DNA of 64,000 bases from the NCBI GenBank assembly GCA_905178155.1, contig CAJINV010000004.1, positions 8,454,882 to 8,518,881 of the forward strand, written 5' to 3'. The first letter of the stretch is position 1, and each line of letters opens with the position of its first letter. Under the pieces are notes generated by a model, which had not been told where the DNA came from, ran no database searches, and worked only from the letters and a program-made list of their open reading frames with translations. Shown piece by piece: positions 35,586-46,053 of the stretch. A program made the translations under genes and the position numbers. The DNA comes from Amoebophrya sp. A120. Its lineage: Eukaryota; Sar; Dinophyceae; Syndiniales; Amoebophryaceae.

Positions 35586-36869
35586 CTAACTACTTATATC
35601 ATCCTCACAACCCCGGAATCCAGAATGCACTGCTCCTTGGGTGGTTTCGGATCGCGGGGGCCGTCGTGGTGGTACTACCGTTTCTCCTGCGGCTCTTGGA
35701 GCTCCGCCCACTTCCACCGGCTCTCTTTGTGGCTTTCGCAGGGCGGAAACAGCTGCACCAGGAGCAGTCTATCCTGAGTAAAAGAGTCCCCGCCCCAGAA
35801 TCAACGAGATGGGAAATCTGCTATACAAATCAACAAGCTTTGGTTGTTGCGCACGACAAGATTGGGCTCGTAGTTTGCTCCTCTTAGCTTCTGCAGCAGC
35901 ATCACAGATCGATTACGTGATGCTTCTTCCAAAATCACAAACTCTGGCGTGGGGACGTTCTTACTCAGGATACAGTCCTCCTCTTCTTCATCCTGGAGGT
36001 TCGGCTGTCGTTTTCCGGGCGTTTTTCTGAGAGTGCACAACCCTCCCTCCCCCTATTTGTCATGCAAATTCCCAATTCTACCTTTTTTCTGCTAGCACAT
36101 TTTGCATGACAGATTCCGAAAGCCAAAACCGCACTACAATCCTCTAGGAATTTGTCATGCAAAAGCTGCATCTTTGCCAGCGCTTATGTTACTGCTCACG
36201 CAACACAAATGAGGAGGAGGGGGAGTTGTGCACTCTCATAGTTTTGCTTTGGCAAGACCGCTCGACTGGCAACCGCGGGACCCGGGCAGGACCTGTGCCG
36301 ACGTTCTGTTGTTGTAACAATGGCACACTGCGACTGTTTCCCGCGATCAGAGGGGCATAGTTGCGGTGCCAGGTGCGCTGCTGTTGTTGCTGCTGCGGTG
36401 GCTGTTGTTGTCCCTTCGTACTAGGCTGCTGCTGCCCTCCCAACGCAGCAGCTGCTCCTCCCGCTCCTCGTAGTCGTCTCTCAGCATCGTCTTTCAGCTT
36501 TGCGGCATTGGGTAGCTGCGCGGCCGTAGCAGCGCCCGCGCTCTTGCCGAAGAGGTTGCTGTCGTCCGCATAGAAGTCGTCGTCTTCTTGAATTCCTAAA
36601 TTCGCCAAGTTGTAATCTGCAAGCGAGCTTCCCGTCGACATCAAAGCCGCAGTGCTGGGAATCGATGAGGACGCGACACTGGACATACTGCCCGGAACTT
36701 GCTGTTGTCCTTGCTGTGGTGGCCCACCTCCACGACCTTCATAGGGGTAGTGATCGAGCGTACCGTGTTGTCCTCGTCCGGGCTGGAACCGCCGGTGGGA
36801 TAAAAAGAGACTGTTTGCAGCTGGAAAAAATTCAAGCAAGACGAGGACAAGAACCAACGACGCCAACAT
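35586..36869 (-). CDS. Secreted or lumenal Gln/Pro-rich protein
   Basis: About 288 aa from exons 36869-36241, 36025-35973 and 35769-35586 (TAG at 35586-35588). An N-terminal signal peptide is clear (MLASLVLVLVLLEFFPAANS). An acidic stretch (GIQEDDDFYADDSNLFG) and a Gln/Pro-rich region (GQQQPPQQQQQQRTW) follow. The second exon encodes TPGKRQPNLQDEEEEDC, and the third is Arg/Pro-rich, ending GCEDDISS. Two ILEs supply both introns and both junctions are in frame. No TM segment after the signal, so secretion or organelle targeting is likely. Family not recognised. Part of this gene is duplicated at about 48980-49372. Confidence 0.75.
35749..36140. repeat. Source of duplicated segment (copy at ~48980-49372)
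   Basis: Includes the end of one exon, a whole family B ILE with both TSDs, a whole exon and the left half of a family C ILE. The copy differs by scattered substitutions and small indels. Confidence 0.85.
35770..35972. mobile_element. ILE family B, short form
   Basis: 203 bp against about 280 for most B copies. Starts TATCCTGAGTAAAAGAGTCC, ends TTCTTACTCAGGATA. TSD CAGTC. Confidence 0.92.
36026..36240. mobile_element. ILE family C
   Basis: Starts TCTGAGAGTGCACAACCCTC, ends GTTGTGCACTCTCATA. TSD GTTTT. Confidence 0.9.
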
Positions 36870-37322
36870 GTTATTTTTAGCAGTTATGAAGTACTGAAAG
36901 GAGCCACCACGAACAATGGGAGGGAAAGCACCACCGACCTCTGACTTCTCGCTGAAGGTACTGTACCTATTTCAAGGACCCAAAGAAAACAACTTAACTG
37001 GACCGGCAGAAGCAGCAGCACACTTGTTGGTACATTGAGTACCCTACAAATCCGCTCTCGATGAACTAGTATTAGAACAAAAAACCCAGTACCTTGCGTA
37101 CTAGTTAACGGTAAGCAAAGAACAGAACAAGGAGAGGCTACCAGCAACAACACCATATATAATGCTGCGTTTTATCGGTTTCTTTTTCTCTTCACATGAT
37201 CCAAATGCATGGAAATCGAAATGGATGAGGTCAAAAGCTGACAAAATACGTACTGTTTGACTTTAATGCTTTTAACGAGCTGACACATCCGCCATCTACT
37301 TTGGGCAATCTGCTGTTTTTAT
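36870..37322. other. Intergenic region
   Basis: Upstream of the secreted-protein gene and downstream of the membrane-protein gene. No feature seen. Confidence 0.5.
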
Positions 37323-38300
37323 CTACCTGCCCTGATTTGTCACAGAATCCCACCAGTCTCTTATCTTCTCGCGATTCAGATATGCGTAGTACCCCGCAAT
37401 ATGCAACAGTCCAAATGTAGTGTCTGGGTCTGGAAGTACTAGAGTTCTACTGAATACTAACTCTGAATGATCACACGAAGCGTGATATATTGCATCTTGA
37501 GCGCCCGAGTCAGCAAATACCACTCGCGGACAATGTGCCCAGCACAAAAAATGCATGACAAAGAAGTGCTGTCCCCCAGCACTTCCAGCGACCCAAACGA
37601 CACAACATTTGAACATTTGGTACACGACACCTGCGATCACCCATCCAATCACACCGGCGCCGAAAAAGAAGCAGCACACCAGAATTCCCAAGCCCAACTG
37701 GTAAACAGGCAGGGCGGGGACCAGAATGGTCGTGTTTACGTTGTCGCGTGCAGCTCCCCCAGCAGCCATGCCAACTTCGTTTGGCTTTAGCACGTCGAGT
37801 TTCAGACTCCCGTTCACATTTTCTCTGTTAACCCCGATTTTCGTATCGAAGATAAACTCCTTAATCTTCCGCTGTGTCCTCACGTCGATCAAACTCCAGA
37901 TGAGGAACAGCAACGCGAACTGGACCAGAATAATGAGCAGCATCCCAATGCCGACGTTCACGTACACGAAGAGAACGGCCAGGAGCAAACTTGCCCACTG
38001 CCAAACGGGGAGGGAGATTTCGTAGTAGGCGTTTGAATCTTCAGACGTCGTCGCGGCACTAGCAGAAGCCGTGGAGCCGATTCCCGTCGCCTGAAAGGAA
38101 ACCCGGGGGAGGCAGACGGTGTAAACAGACTGGAAGAAGTCGACCGGCTGGTCGTGGTCCTCTGTGTAGTTAGGTGTAGTAGTTCTCGGCGCCGTAGTAC
38201 TTGTTGGTGTTGATAGACTGCTGGATGGTGCGGAGGAGGCTGTTTTTTCCTTGTTACGCGCCGCCATGCGCTGCCGGTACTCCTGGAGCTGTGGGTCCAT
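37323..38300 (-). CDS. Multi-pass membrane protein with an ILE inside its open frame
   Basis: A continuous frame of 325 codons from ATG at 38300. Residues 1-50 are Ser/Thr-rich and soluble. Hydrophobic segments follow: WASLLLAVLFVYVNVGIGML, LIILVQFALLFLIWSLI, and LGLGILVCCFFFGAGVIGWV continuing into IAGVVYQ. A degenerate family A ILE (about 37410-37611) lies in the 3' part and is open in the sense frame, so it could be kept as ~68 residues or spliced out without a frameshift. The tail after it (LLHIAGYYAYLNREKIRDWW) looks like real coding sequence. A PRA1- or reticulon-like shape is possible but not established. Confidence 0.7.
   Translation of the reverse strand: MDPQLQEYRQRMAARNKEKTASSAPSSSLSTPTSTTAPRTTTPNYTEDHDQPVDFFQSVYTVCLPRVSFQATGIGSTASASAATTSEDSNAYYEISLPVWQWASLLLAVLFVYVNVGIGMLLIILVQFALLFLIWSLIDVRTQRKIKEFIFDTKIGVNRENVNGSLKLDVLKPNEVGMAAGGAARDNVNTTILVPALPVYQLGLGILVCCFFFGAGVIGWVIAGVVYQMFKCCVVWVAGSAGGQHFFVMHFLCWAHCPRVVFADSGAQDAIYHASCDHSELVFSRTLVLPDPDTTFGLLHIAGYYAYLNREKIRDWWDSVTNQGR
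37410..37611. mobile_element. Degenerate ILE, family A, open in the sense frame
   Basis: TIR remnants TCCAAATGTAGTGTCTGGG and CGACACAACATTTG. Flanks AACAG/AACAT. More diverged than other A copies and lacking most internal TTGTCATGC motifs except GCATGACAA near 37553. No stop on the minus frame of the host gene. Confidence 0.75.
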
Positions 38301-39041
38301 TTTTCTTGTGTTGCGCAGGAGTAGAGCTCTGAGCTAGTACTTCTGCCTGGGATATGGACAAGTTAGGACTCGTCCTCGGGCGAACTACAAAAGTAGTTGC
38401 TTCTATTCTTAGTTGCTTGCGCTTGCCTTGCTCCTACTAGCAGAAAAAGTAAATTGGAGCAGCGCGATGTAGTAACGTTGTCCTGTAAGTTGTGCCATCC
38501 GGCGTGGTCGAGAAGCGAAGACTGTGGAGCATTGGCACTAAGTTCTGGGAATATCAAAGGGAACACAAGCGGAGGATCTATTCGTTAGTAGCACCTGCAC
38601 CGAACAGCAGCAGTATTGATTTCTCAATGCGCCGGCGTGGCTTCATTCTGGCAGGATGCTGGCTCCACCGTAAATGTAATTCTGTGGACTCTCTCTTTCT
38701 GTTTCGCCACAAAGTCGAATCCAAGGTCCTAGGTCTTTTTGGCAAAGACGGGGAGCAGTTTTCATACTGCCAAAAAAATTTTCTACACGTACCCTTGGAT
38801 GTCTTTGCAGCGTTCATCGGGATTTTCTGTTCAATACACGACGGGAGTTTATCTTCATACACGATTTCTTTTTCCTCATCTACACCTTCCAAAATATGCG
38901 TTAGTACTACTTAACGTCAGAAGTTCAAAATTAGAATTCTTGTGTCCTCAAAAATTTTTAGACCGCACACCCGTCTCCAAACGTCGGTCTCTGCCTTAAG
39001 CCGCTTTCGAGTCGCTCGATCGAATTTGTAGTTAATTATCC
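38301..39041. other. Intergenic region
   Basis: Both-strand short frames only. No repeat or ILE. Confidence 0.5.
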
Positions 39042-41719
39042 CTATTTATTTCCGACCAAGGCGTCGCTGAACTGCTTGATCTGCGCCACGGAAACCCTGC
39101 AGCTACCAAATGCAAATATGTCTGGGTCTGGAAGAGTCATGCTGCTTTTGCATGTATGACACAGGAGGTCTGGCATGGAAGCTCTAGCATCACAGGTTTC
39201 GAGAAGCTCTCGCAATGCCGAATCCGCATGACAAATGCCCCACTTTGGTGACAGAAAGTGGGCACCTTTTGCTACCTATGCATGAGAGACTTTTATGTGT
39301 TGCGAGATGCGCATCACAAGTTGGCACTCTTCCAGACGCAGACATATTTGCAACGCATAGCAGCACCCTCCGATCAGCGACGCGCCGGCTTGGTGAAACG
39401 CCACGGCGTCCGTGCCGTCCAAAACCTTCATGTGGTCGCCGTCGTGCCAGCACCGGTGGCATCAAATGCAAACATGTCTGGGTCTGGGGGCGTGGAAGCT
39501 TGTCATGCCGATTTTCCATGGCCCACGAGGTCGTCTGGAATACAGGACCTGGCATGACAGATACTGTGAATCTCTACCATGCCTGTCCTGCACCAGAAAC
39601 TCCCTCTCAACTTGGTCATCAAAAGTGGACAACTGTTGGCAGTCATGCACCACAGACTTTTACAAGGTGTAGACTTTTTAGCATCACAAGTTCTTGTCTT
39701 CCAGACCCAGACATATTTGCAATGCATAGTTGCCCCTCCGCGGCGTTCCACACTTCCCCGCTGTTGGGGTACACCGCGATGGGGAGCGAGGTGGTCTGCC
39801 GCAGTTTACTCACCAGGCCGGGGGCAAAGCTGGAGGCGTGGGCGGGTTTTGGAAAAGATACGGCAAGAAAATGAGTTGGTTGTAAAAATCTACGTAGACA
39901 AATCTGGAAGCAACATCGGAAGAAAAAAACAAAGCCAAGATCGGTCAACGTCCTGCAGTGCTTTTTGAAAAATCGTTTACTTTCATCTTGTATGGAATGC
40001 AAAAGCATCGTACTAGCAGTAATTGCAATACAAACTCGCTCAGCATGAAAGATGGAATTTGTCATGCTGGTTAGCCTTAGGAACGAGATTTGTAATGCAT
40101 GACTGCAATTACTACGAGTACGATACTTCTGCAGAGGATATCTTACCATGGATTTATGCAGTTGACCCCAATGGCGTGGACATGCGAAATATCAAATGTA
40201 AAAATGTCTGGGTCTGGAAACTTGTAATGCTGGGTGGCGTCTCATGATGAGGCCACAAATGCTGGCTTAGCATGACAAGTTTCTGAGCTTCTAGGTGTTG
40301 CCTATCCTGCATGACAAACTGCGTTTCTGCATCACAGAAAAACAGGGCTCTTGGATAACGCGCATTACAGATTTAAGACTCATGCCAGACAAGCATGACA
40401 AACATGCGTTCTTCCAGACCCAGACATTTTTGCATTTGATACGAAAAGGGTTCCAACGCCTTCGCGCAGTCCTCAATCGTTTCCCCCGAGTTCGTAACTT
40501 TGTCGTCCGGACACCAGTATCAACTGCAAATGTCTGGGTCTGGAAGAATGCCAGGCTTGTAACGCAGGTTCTCCATGACCCATGACGTCTGGCATGTGGG
40601 ACATAGCATCACAGATTCTGTGAGACGCGCACGAATTCTATCTTGCTTATCCTGCATGAGAAACTGCCTCGCGATTAGGTCAAAAGTGGAAAGCTTTTGG
40701 TAATCATGCAACACAGATTTTTGCATGATTCAGATGTAGCATGACAAGTTGCTTTGTTCCAGACCCAGACATATTTGCATTTGATAAGCAGAAAGACACC
40801 AACAAGGGAAGATCAAAAGCCGCGCTCTCCTCCGCCGCAACCAGGGCCTCGCGGGAACCGGCGAGGGTCTCGACGGAAAAACCGTCCACGCCAGCCTAAG
40901 TAGTTGTTGTATAGAGCGGGTTTAAAATCATCTGTGATGTAATTCTTTTAACTGCACAGAAGGAAATTTACCGTTCTTGTCTTTGTCGTTCGTACAAACA
41001 TACGTTCACTCAGATTGCGATGCAACTACATCAAACAACAATCTTCATACGACCAGAAGTTGATGTACCTTTTTCAGCATCCCGAGTTTCTGTCGGTAAT
41101 ATGTCCGCATGCGAATCTCCATTTCGCTACCATCGGACCTCGTGTTGGGATCTGTCGCCCCGACAAAAAGCATGGTGGAGTCGCGACAGGGTCCGACGCT
41201 GCCGAAGACCAAGGGCTTGACACTTTCGTCTGATATTTCGGCTGTTGCAGGCGGCTTGGATGCCTCATTACTGAGGGCAGTAGTGGTACTTGTAGAAGCA
41301 GTTTTCACTGCAACTGCTCCCGACCAATACTCGTCTCTTGCGTCTTTCGCTGCCTGGATGGATCGTTGAAACAACATTTCCGTATGCGATTCCAGCTCTT
41401 CTTCCCTCGCGCACTTTTCCTCCATGTCGTTCAGCATACCCCGCTTCCAGCACTCCTTGACGAGCTCCAGGGACAATTTGTACGACAAGGTCCCTATCAC
41501 TTTCGCGCCGGCGTTCAAAAAGTCTAAATGCACCTTCTTCAATGCCGGTAAACCACCGTCGAGGTTGTACAATAGCTGATGACCCCACAAGAAATGCTTC
41601 TCCGCGTTGTTGGGGAGAGACGTGGTGAGGCCGCCGTCCAGAATGCAAGCACCGTATTTGGTCAGAAACGGTTGAAAGCAGTTGGACGCACTGCGGTGGG
41701 GAGCGAAAGACGGCTTCAT
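39042..41719 (-). CDS. Homocysteine S-methyltransferase
   Basis: Transfers a methyl group to homocysteine to make methionine, probably in the cytosol with S-methylmethionine or AdoMet as donor. About 380 aa from exons near 41719-41069, 40895-40787, 40517-40442, 40189-40147, 39829-39729, 39460-39360 and 39103-39042 (TAG at 39042-39044). Family marks: GACILDGGLTTSLP near the N-terminus, VFGSVGPCRD, VDGFSVETLAGSREALVAAE, then PLLVSFC, HAIGVNCINP with the first zinc Cys, LPIAVYPNSGEVW, and IGGCC-RVSVAQI with the paired zinc Cys. All three metal-binding Cys are present, so the enzyme should be active if spliced correctly. Introns are four family A ILEs and two GT-AG introns, one of which carries a family D ILE two bases inside its donor. 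The length fits the family. Confidence 0.88.
39104..39359. mobile_element. ILE family A
   Basis: Starts TACCAAATGCAAATATGTC, ends ATATTTGCAACGCATA. TSD GCAGC. It lies within the catalytic GGCCR-type motif, separating GGCC from RVSVAQI. Confidence 0.92.
39461..39728. mobile_element. ILE family A
   Basis: Starts ATCAAATGCAAACATGTC (first T lost), ends ATATTTGCAATGCATA. TSD GTGGC/GTTGC (4 of 5). Confidence 0.88.
39991..40140. mobile_element. ILE family D nested in a GT-AG intron
   Basis: Starts TATGGAATGCAAAAGCATCG, ends ACTTCTGCAGAGGATA. TSD TCTTG/TCTTA (4 of 5). On the mRNA strand the donor reads GTAAGA|TATCC, so the element begins six bases into a conventional intron. Confidence 0.88.
40190..40441. 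mobile_element. ILE family A
   Basis: Starts TATCAAATGTAAAAATGTC, ends TTTTTGCATTTGATA. TSD CGAAA. Interior closely resembles the A copies at 17094 and 52498. Confidence 0.92.
40518..40786. mobile_element. ILE family A
   Basis: Starts TATCAACTGCAAATGTCTGG, ends ATATTTGCATTTGATA. Flanks ACCAG/AGCAG. Confidence 0.88.
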
Positions 41720-42650
41720 TGTGATTGTATGTTAATATTGTGAACACAGTGTAGATCAAAGAACCGGCTTCAAAAACAAGTAGTTCTGAAGCTGGAATAA
41801 AGCGAAACGGAGACCTGCTTAACCTGACACGACGTCGAGAGGAGCTAGGAAATAATCATCTTTTGATTATTAAACGATGACGGTCTTCACTACATCTGGA
41901 TTCACCCTTAGTTGAAAGTGGCATGGCAGTTTAAGTTTTAATCATGCGGTGACGATACATGAATCAGAGAAACTACTGCCACACGCTTCCGGGCTTTTGG
42001 GATCGTGATCAGTGTCAGCCGAATTATAAATCGATGCAACACAAAGACAAACTGCACGGAAGAAAGCACGGTTCTAATTTGTGAACACTAGAAGAACACT
42101 TAAGCCTCTGGCACCTCATTCACATATGCTTAAGCTTATGCACTTTCACCAGGACGCGCATTAATCTTAATTCCCTCCAGTTCCGAAAATTATGTTTTCG
42201 TGCGTGGCTCTATACACCCCTCGCAATTTCGCAGTTGCAAAATCTGACTCGTGTATCTATGAGTGGTATGAGATGGTACTTGGTACTGGTTTGTTTCAAA
42301 AAAATGCTCTGACCACGAAAATGAATCATGGCTTTACTTTGAAAAAAATCCTGTCTGCTGTACATCGAATAAAAACTGAAACCCGTTGTTATCAAAACGC
42401 GTAACGTATAACATTGTGTGAGATTGCAAAAAAACTTTCTCCCAAAAACGATGATGTAAACGGATGGCGTCGTGCGCTCAAGGTTTCTTGGAATTATCTG
42501 TTCTTTTGGTTGATTTCTGATTTAGTTTTTAAGTGGATCTTTTAAGTAGCAGAAGTTCATTCTTGTGCTCAATGAATACAAACGGCTGAGCCTGAACTAC
42601 CTCAAGGACGATTTAAAAAAAAAGTAAACAGTATCTCGCCAATATTTTCC
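41720..42650. other. Intergenic region
   Basis: AT-rich. A 70-codon plus frame near 42192 has no coding character. No ILE. Confidence 0.5.
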
Positions 42651-42815
42651 CTAGTACGTCATGTTCAAAAAAACCAGAACAGCCATAAATATCCCCAAGT
42701 AGCCCCTCATCATGAACGACAAACCCGACCCGCCTCCCCCACGCTTGAAACTCCACGCGGCACTGCAGTTGGCGTCGCACACCTTGTGCAGCCTGACGGG
42801 TTCGATGGTAGCCAT
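42651..42815 (-). CDS. 54-aa single-TM protein
   Basis: Start ATG at 42815, stop TAG at 42651-42653. Sequence features: MATIEPVRLHKVCDANCSAA, then FKRGGGGSG, then a C-terminal hydrophobic helix (YLGIFMAVLVFLNMTY). CxxxC-type Cys lie before the helix. The size and shape fit a small ER tail-anchored subunit, but no family is assigned. A short 5' extension by splicing cannot be excluded. Confidence 0.5.
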   Translation of the reverse strand: MATIEPVRLHKVCDANCSAAWSFKRGGGGSGLSFMMRGYLGIFMAVLVFLNMTY

Positions 42816-43239
42816 GGCGGAGGTATGAAAGGGAAAGTAGGAGCAGGGTTGTAGTCCTCAAGCGGATAAGGATCACGCTCACGACACTGGTTTAATATGG
42901 TGCATCAAAATTGAACAACGGACGTTGGCACGACGTCACATTATGCAATACTGTCGAGCTCTCATCTTCTCCTCAACAGACATGCATCCCAAGAACCACA
43001 TGCTATCTCCATGCTTTCCCCTTTCGTACGCGTCTGCAAAAAAGTTTCCGTGGGTTCGTTCGTTCGTGTAGTCCGTTGGGTGAATGGGTACCTGTGATGT
43101 TTTTTTTTTCTTTCCTTTTTCCAATATACGACTATGCAAATAGTGCTATAATTTTGGCTCTCACACGACGACAAATCGTCGAACTCATGATCCTGCAAAG
43201 CCTGCAACTGCATGGTGTCAAAGAAGCCAATCAGAAATA

Positions 43240-43434
43240 TCATAATACCCCAAAGAAGTCCAGTGGCCGCTTGACCATTTCTTCGCACATCTCCTTGAAC
43301 GCAGCGACACAGGCCTCGCTCTGCTCCTTGGCACACGCCATACGGCATTTCAGTTGATCGCATGCGTCCGCGCCGCGCTTGCAGTCGAGCAGGGTTATCA
43401 GGTGGAAAGAAGGATAAGGTACGAAGCACAGCAT
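43240..43434 (-). CDS. Small Cys-rich helical protein, CHCH-like
   Basis: 64 codons. Six Cys in the helical part (LLDCKRGADACDQLKCRMAC, AKEQSEACVAAFKEMCEEM). The regular Cys spacing in amphipathic helices recalls CHCH proteins of the mitochondrial intermembrane space, but the exact twin CX9C pattern is not met. It may be an exon of a larger gene, since GTATTATG follows FFG near the stop. Confidence 0.45.
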   Translation of the reverse strand: MLCFVPYPSFHLITLLDCKRGADACDQLKCRMACAKEQSEACVAAFKEMCEEMVKRPLDFFGVL

Positions 43435-43517
43435 TGATTAGTTTTGCCTGGATGTGGATTGCACTTTCAGTTTCACATCAAAAATGGCAGCTGCATAAAC
43501 TGCCCTTGCTAGTGCCG

Positions 43518-45766
43518 CTAGCGGCACGCACACCCACACCACAGAAGAACCACAATTAGCATAGTGCTGTGCCTTTGTCCTACTGTTTTCCATGCGATTA
43601 TCGTAACAAAAAACTGCTTCACTGTAAAGATTTTGCACTACAATCCGCAAATCACAAGAAGTACAGTACACATGCCAAAGAAAATGTGCCATGCGAAAAT
43701 CCTGAAGAGTAAGACACGTCGGGTAAACAGACCCTTTGATGTAGTTGCATTTCCAGCAAGACAGGCACAACTTGTGTGTTGGTTGCAGATTTATTTGCAT
43801 CACGAGTTCACAGTAAAACAGTTTTTTCTCCCCATAGCGATAAGACAGTGCTCGAGCTCCTTCTCGTCACAGGCGTGGCGCCACCTGAAAAGGAATTTTT
43901 TTTCAATTTTCCAATGAAGATTCTGCATCACAAATTTCAAGGTCCGTAGCATCATGCAGCTGCACCTGCAGCAAAGAAACCGCATGACAACATCCAACAT
44001 AAAAATCGTGAGAAACCATGTGCAAAAGAAATACGGTGAAGGCAAGCAGTATGGATTGCAAAAGTGTCTGGGTCTGGAAGATTGCAACTTGTAATGCTGT
44101 CTTTGGATTCAAAAAAAATCTGTATTGCATGACCAGCACAAGGACTCCAGTTTGTGCTACGCGGAGAGGGCATTTCTCATGCGGACTAGGCATTAGAAAG
44201 CTCTCTAAAAATCTGTGTTGCTAGATCATGCATTACAGGCATCAGGCATCATGCAAAAAATGCATGACAAACCTTGCATCCTTCCAGACCCAGACATTTT
44301 TGCAGTTCATAAGCAGCGGTCGTTCGTATAGTCGGCCTCGCCCTCGGTGATATCCGAGAAAAAAACGTATCAGTGCAACTTTTTGTTGCAGTCTATGCAT
44401 AACAAGAGCAAAACAATTAGACCTGTCATGCTGGCTATGCATTATGTTCATGGGCTAGTTCTTTCCTACGCGTTCTTTTCGTGTTCGTGAGCTAGCTACG
44501 CATGAGTGGTAGCAAGAACATTCCCAGTGATGCAAAACAAGTTTCTTGTGACGCATTTAACAAGAAGAAGAAGGTATAATTACACGTAGTATTAACACAG
44601 TTTTTTTCTCCTCATCTCGTACCTGGGACACGTCAAACACTCGCGTTCGTGAGATGCGCGCGGCAAACTGATTTTTGGGGTGTCCACCACCTTGCGCTCC
44701 GCATAGCTCAGGCGCTGCGTCTTCGGGCACTCGTGAAAGTCGTCGCAACCGGCACAGTAGTCGCCACGCGAGATATAGAAGGCGAGGGTGACGGCCATCG
44801 CGGAAGGAAGGAGAGCTTCTGGCAACAATTCCAACTTTCTTTTTTGATGTGAACAAATCATGCAGATGAAACAGGCAAGTGTTGCTGGCTAAGCATAATT
44901 ATGCCAATGGCATGCTTGTCTATTGCATGAAAAATTCCTCTCGCGGACGGCTTTAATTCATTATTTCCGTCGATACTCACAGGGCAGGCACTCGAATTCG
45001 CCGCGCAGGGAGAGCTGGAGTGTCCGGTTATTTTCCCGCGTCGAAAAAGACCTTGTGAAGCAGCTCGCCCATTCGCACTTTATGCACTGCAAAAGTATCG
45101 CGCTCGTAGTAATTGCTATCATGCATGACAAATCTCTTTCCCAAGGTAAAACAGCATTACAAATTTCATTTGTAATGCTAAGTGAAATTGTAATGCAATT
45201 CATACTAGTACGATACTTTTGCAGTGCATACACTCGTGGCAGCAGCGGAAGTACCCTTTGGGGCAGACCGGCTGGAAGCACACGTCTCGGTTGGTGAGCG
45301 GGTCCTTTCTGCGGCACTCGCAGTCGTATCAAATGCAAATATGTCTGGGTCTGGAAGATTGCCAGGTTTTTGTCATGCTGTTTTTGCATGACACAAAATG
45401 TCTGTCACGGAAGCCCTAGCATCACAGATTTCGAGAAGCTTCCGCATTGCTGAATCCGCATGACAAATCCCCCACTTTGGTGACAGGAAGTGGGCACCTT
45501 TTGCTGCCTATGCATGAGAGATTTGTCTGTGTTGTGAAACGCGCATCACAAGTTCGCAGCCTTCCAGACCCAGGAGACACATTTGCAATGTATAAGTCGT
45601 CTTCCGGCTTCGTGATGGACTTCAGCAGGGAGAGCGCAGCAGAGCCCGCGGCGGCGAAGGAAGTAGAGGAAAACAAATCGGGTTGCGGGTAGAAGGTGAT
45701 GAAAAACAGAATGATATTCCGCACGTCATTGCGGACGGCACGAGGACCCCCACCGCGCATCTTCAA
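43518..45766 (-). CDS. Cys-rich surface or secreted protein with EGF/TNFR-like spacing
   Basis: Exons near 45766-45595, 45326-45231, 45080-44981, ~44845-44616, 44347-44312, 44049-44035, 43894-43837 and 43598-43518 (TAG at 43518-43520). The N-terminus has a hydrophobic segment (NIILFFITFYPQPDLF). Then comes DCECRRKDPLTNRDVCFQPV, CPKGYFRCCHECKCEWASCF, a conventional donor LP|GTGAGT, then YCAGCDDFHECPKT, RECLTCPRYE, TNDRC, RHACDEKELEHC and a short hydrophobic end (MLIVVLLWCGCACR). Five ILEs and two GT-AG introns interrupt it. The paired Cys suggest disulfide-rich repeats outside the cell. The intron at about 43895-44034 and that at 44846-44980 also carry ILE motifs. Some acceptors are uncertain. 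Confidence 0.6.
43599..43836. mobile_element. ILE family E, diverged
   Basis: Starts TATCGTAACAAAAAACTGCT, ends ACAGTTTTTTCTCCCCATA. TSD GCGAT is intact despite the diverged arms. Confidence 0.85.
43895..44034 (-). other. GT-AG intron with ILE motifs
   Basis: Donor ACC|GTATTTC, acceptor CCTTTTCAG. It contains GTTGTCATGCGG, TTTGTGATGCAG and GCATCACAAATT-type motifs but no TIR. Confidence 0.6.
44050..44311. mobile_element. ILE family A
   Basis: Starts TATGGATTGCAAAAGTGTC, ends TTTTTGCAGTTCATA. TSD AGCAG. Only about 15 bp of exon lies between it and the GT-AG intron to its left. Confidence 0.92.
44348..44615. mobile_element. ILE family E, large form
   Basis: About 268 bp against ~210 for other E copies. 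Starts TGATATCCGAGAAAAAAACG, ends CAGTTTTTTTCTCCTCAT. Flanks CTCGG/CTCGT suggest a TSD with altered ends. Confidence 0.75.
45081..45230. mobile_element. ILE family D
   Basis: Starts TATGCACTGCAAAAGTATCG, ends ACTTTTGCAGTGCATA. TSD CACTT/CACTC (4 of 5). Confidence 0.9.
45327..45594. mobile_element. ILE family A
   Basis: Starts TATCAAATGCAAATATGTC, ends CACATTTGCAATGTATA. TSD AGTCG. A 3-bp insertion (GGAGACAC for GACAT) modifies the right arm. Confidence 0.9.
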
Positions 45767-46053
45767 AAACTTGTGTGAGGATGGAGAGAACTTTTTGCTG
45801 CTTCGGAGTAATACTACGTGTAATCTGTAGTCGCAAAACTGGGAGCGACCCGGGCTCCACCAGCGGGAAAGATCAAAAACGGCGCCGGAGCTAGTACTTG
45901 TTATCTCCGCCAGTGCGCGCCGCCGTCGCCTCTATGAGGATGACTAGGTAGCAATACTATCGACCGCGGCGGCAGGCTAATACATTTTTCCTCCTTGCGT
46001 AAGTGCTGACCTCAGGGTCATCCGGGTCACAACTCGGAAGCTGCATAGGTGTA

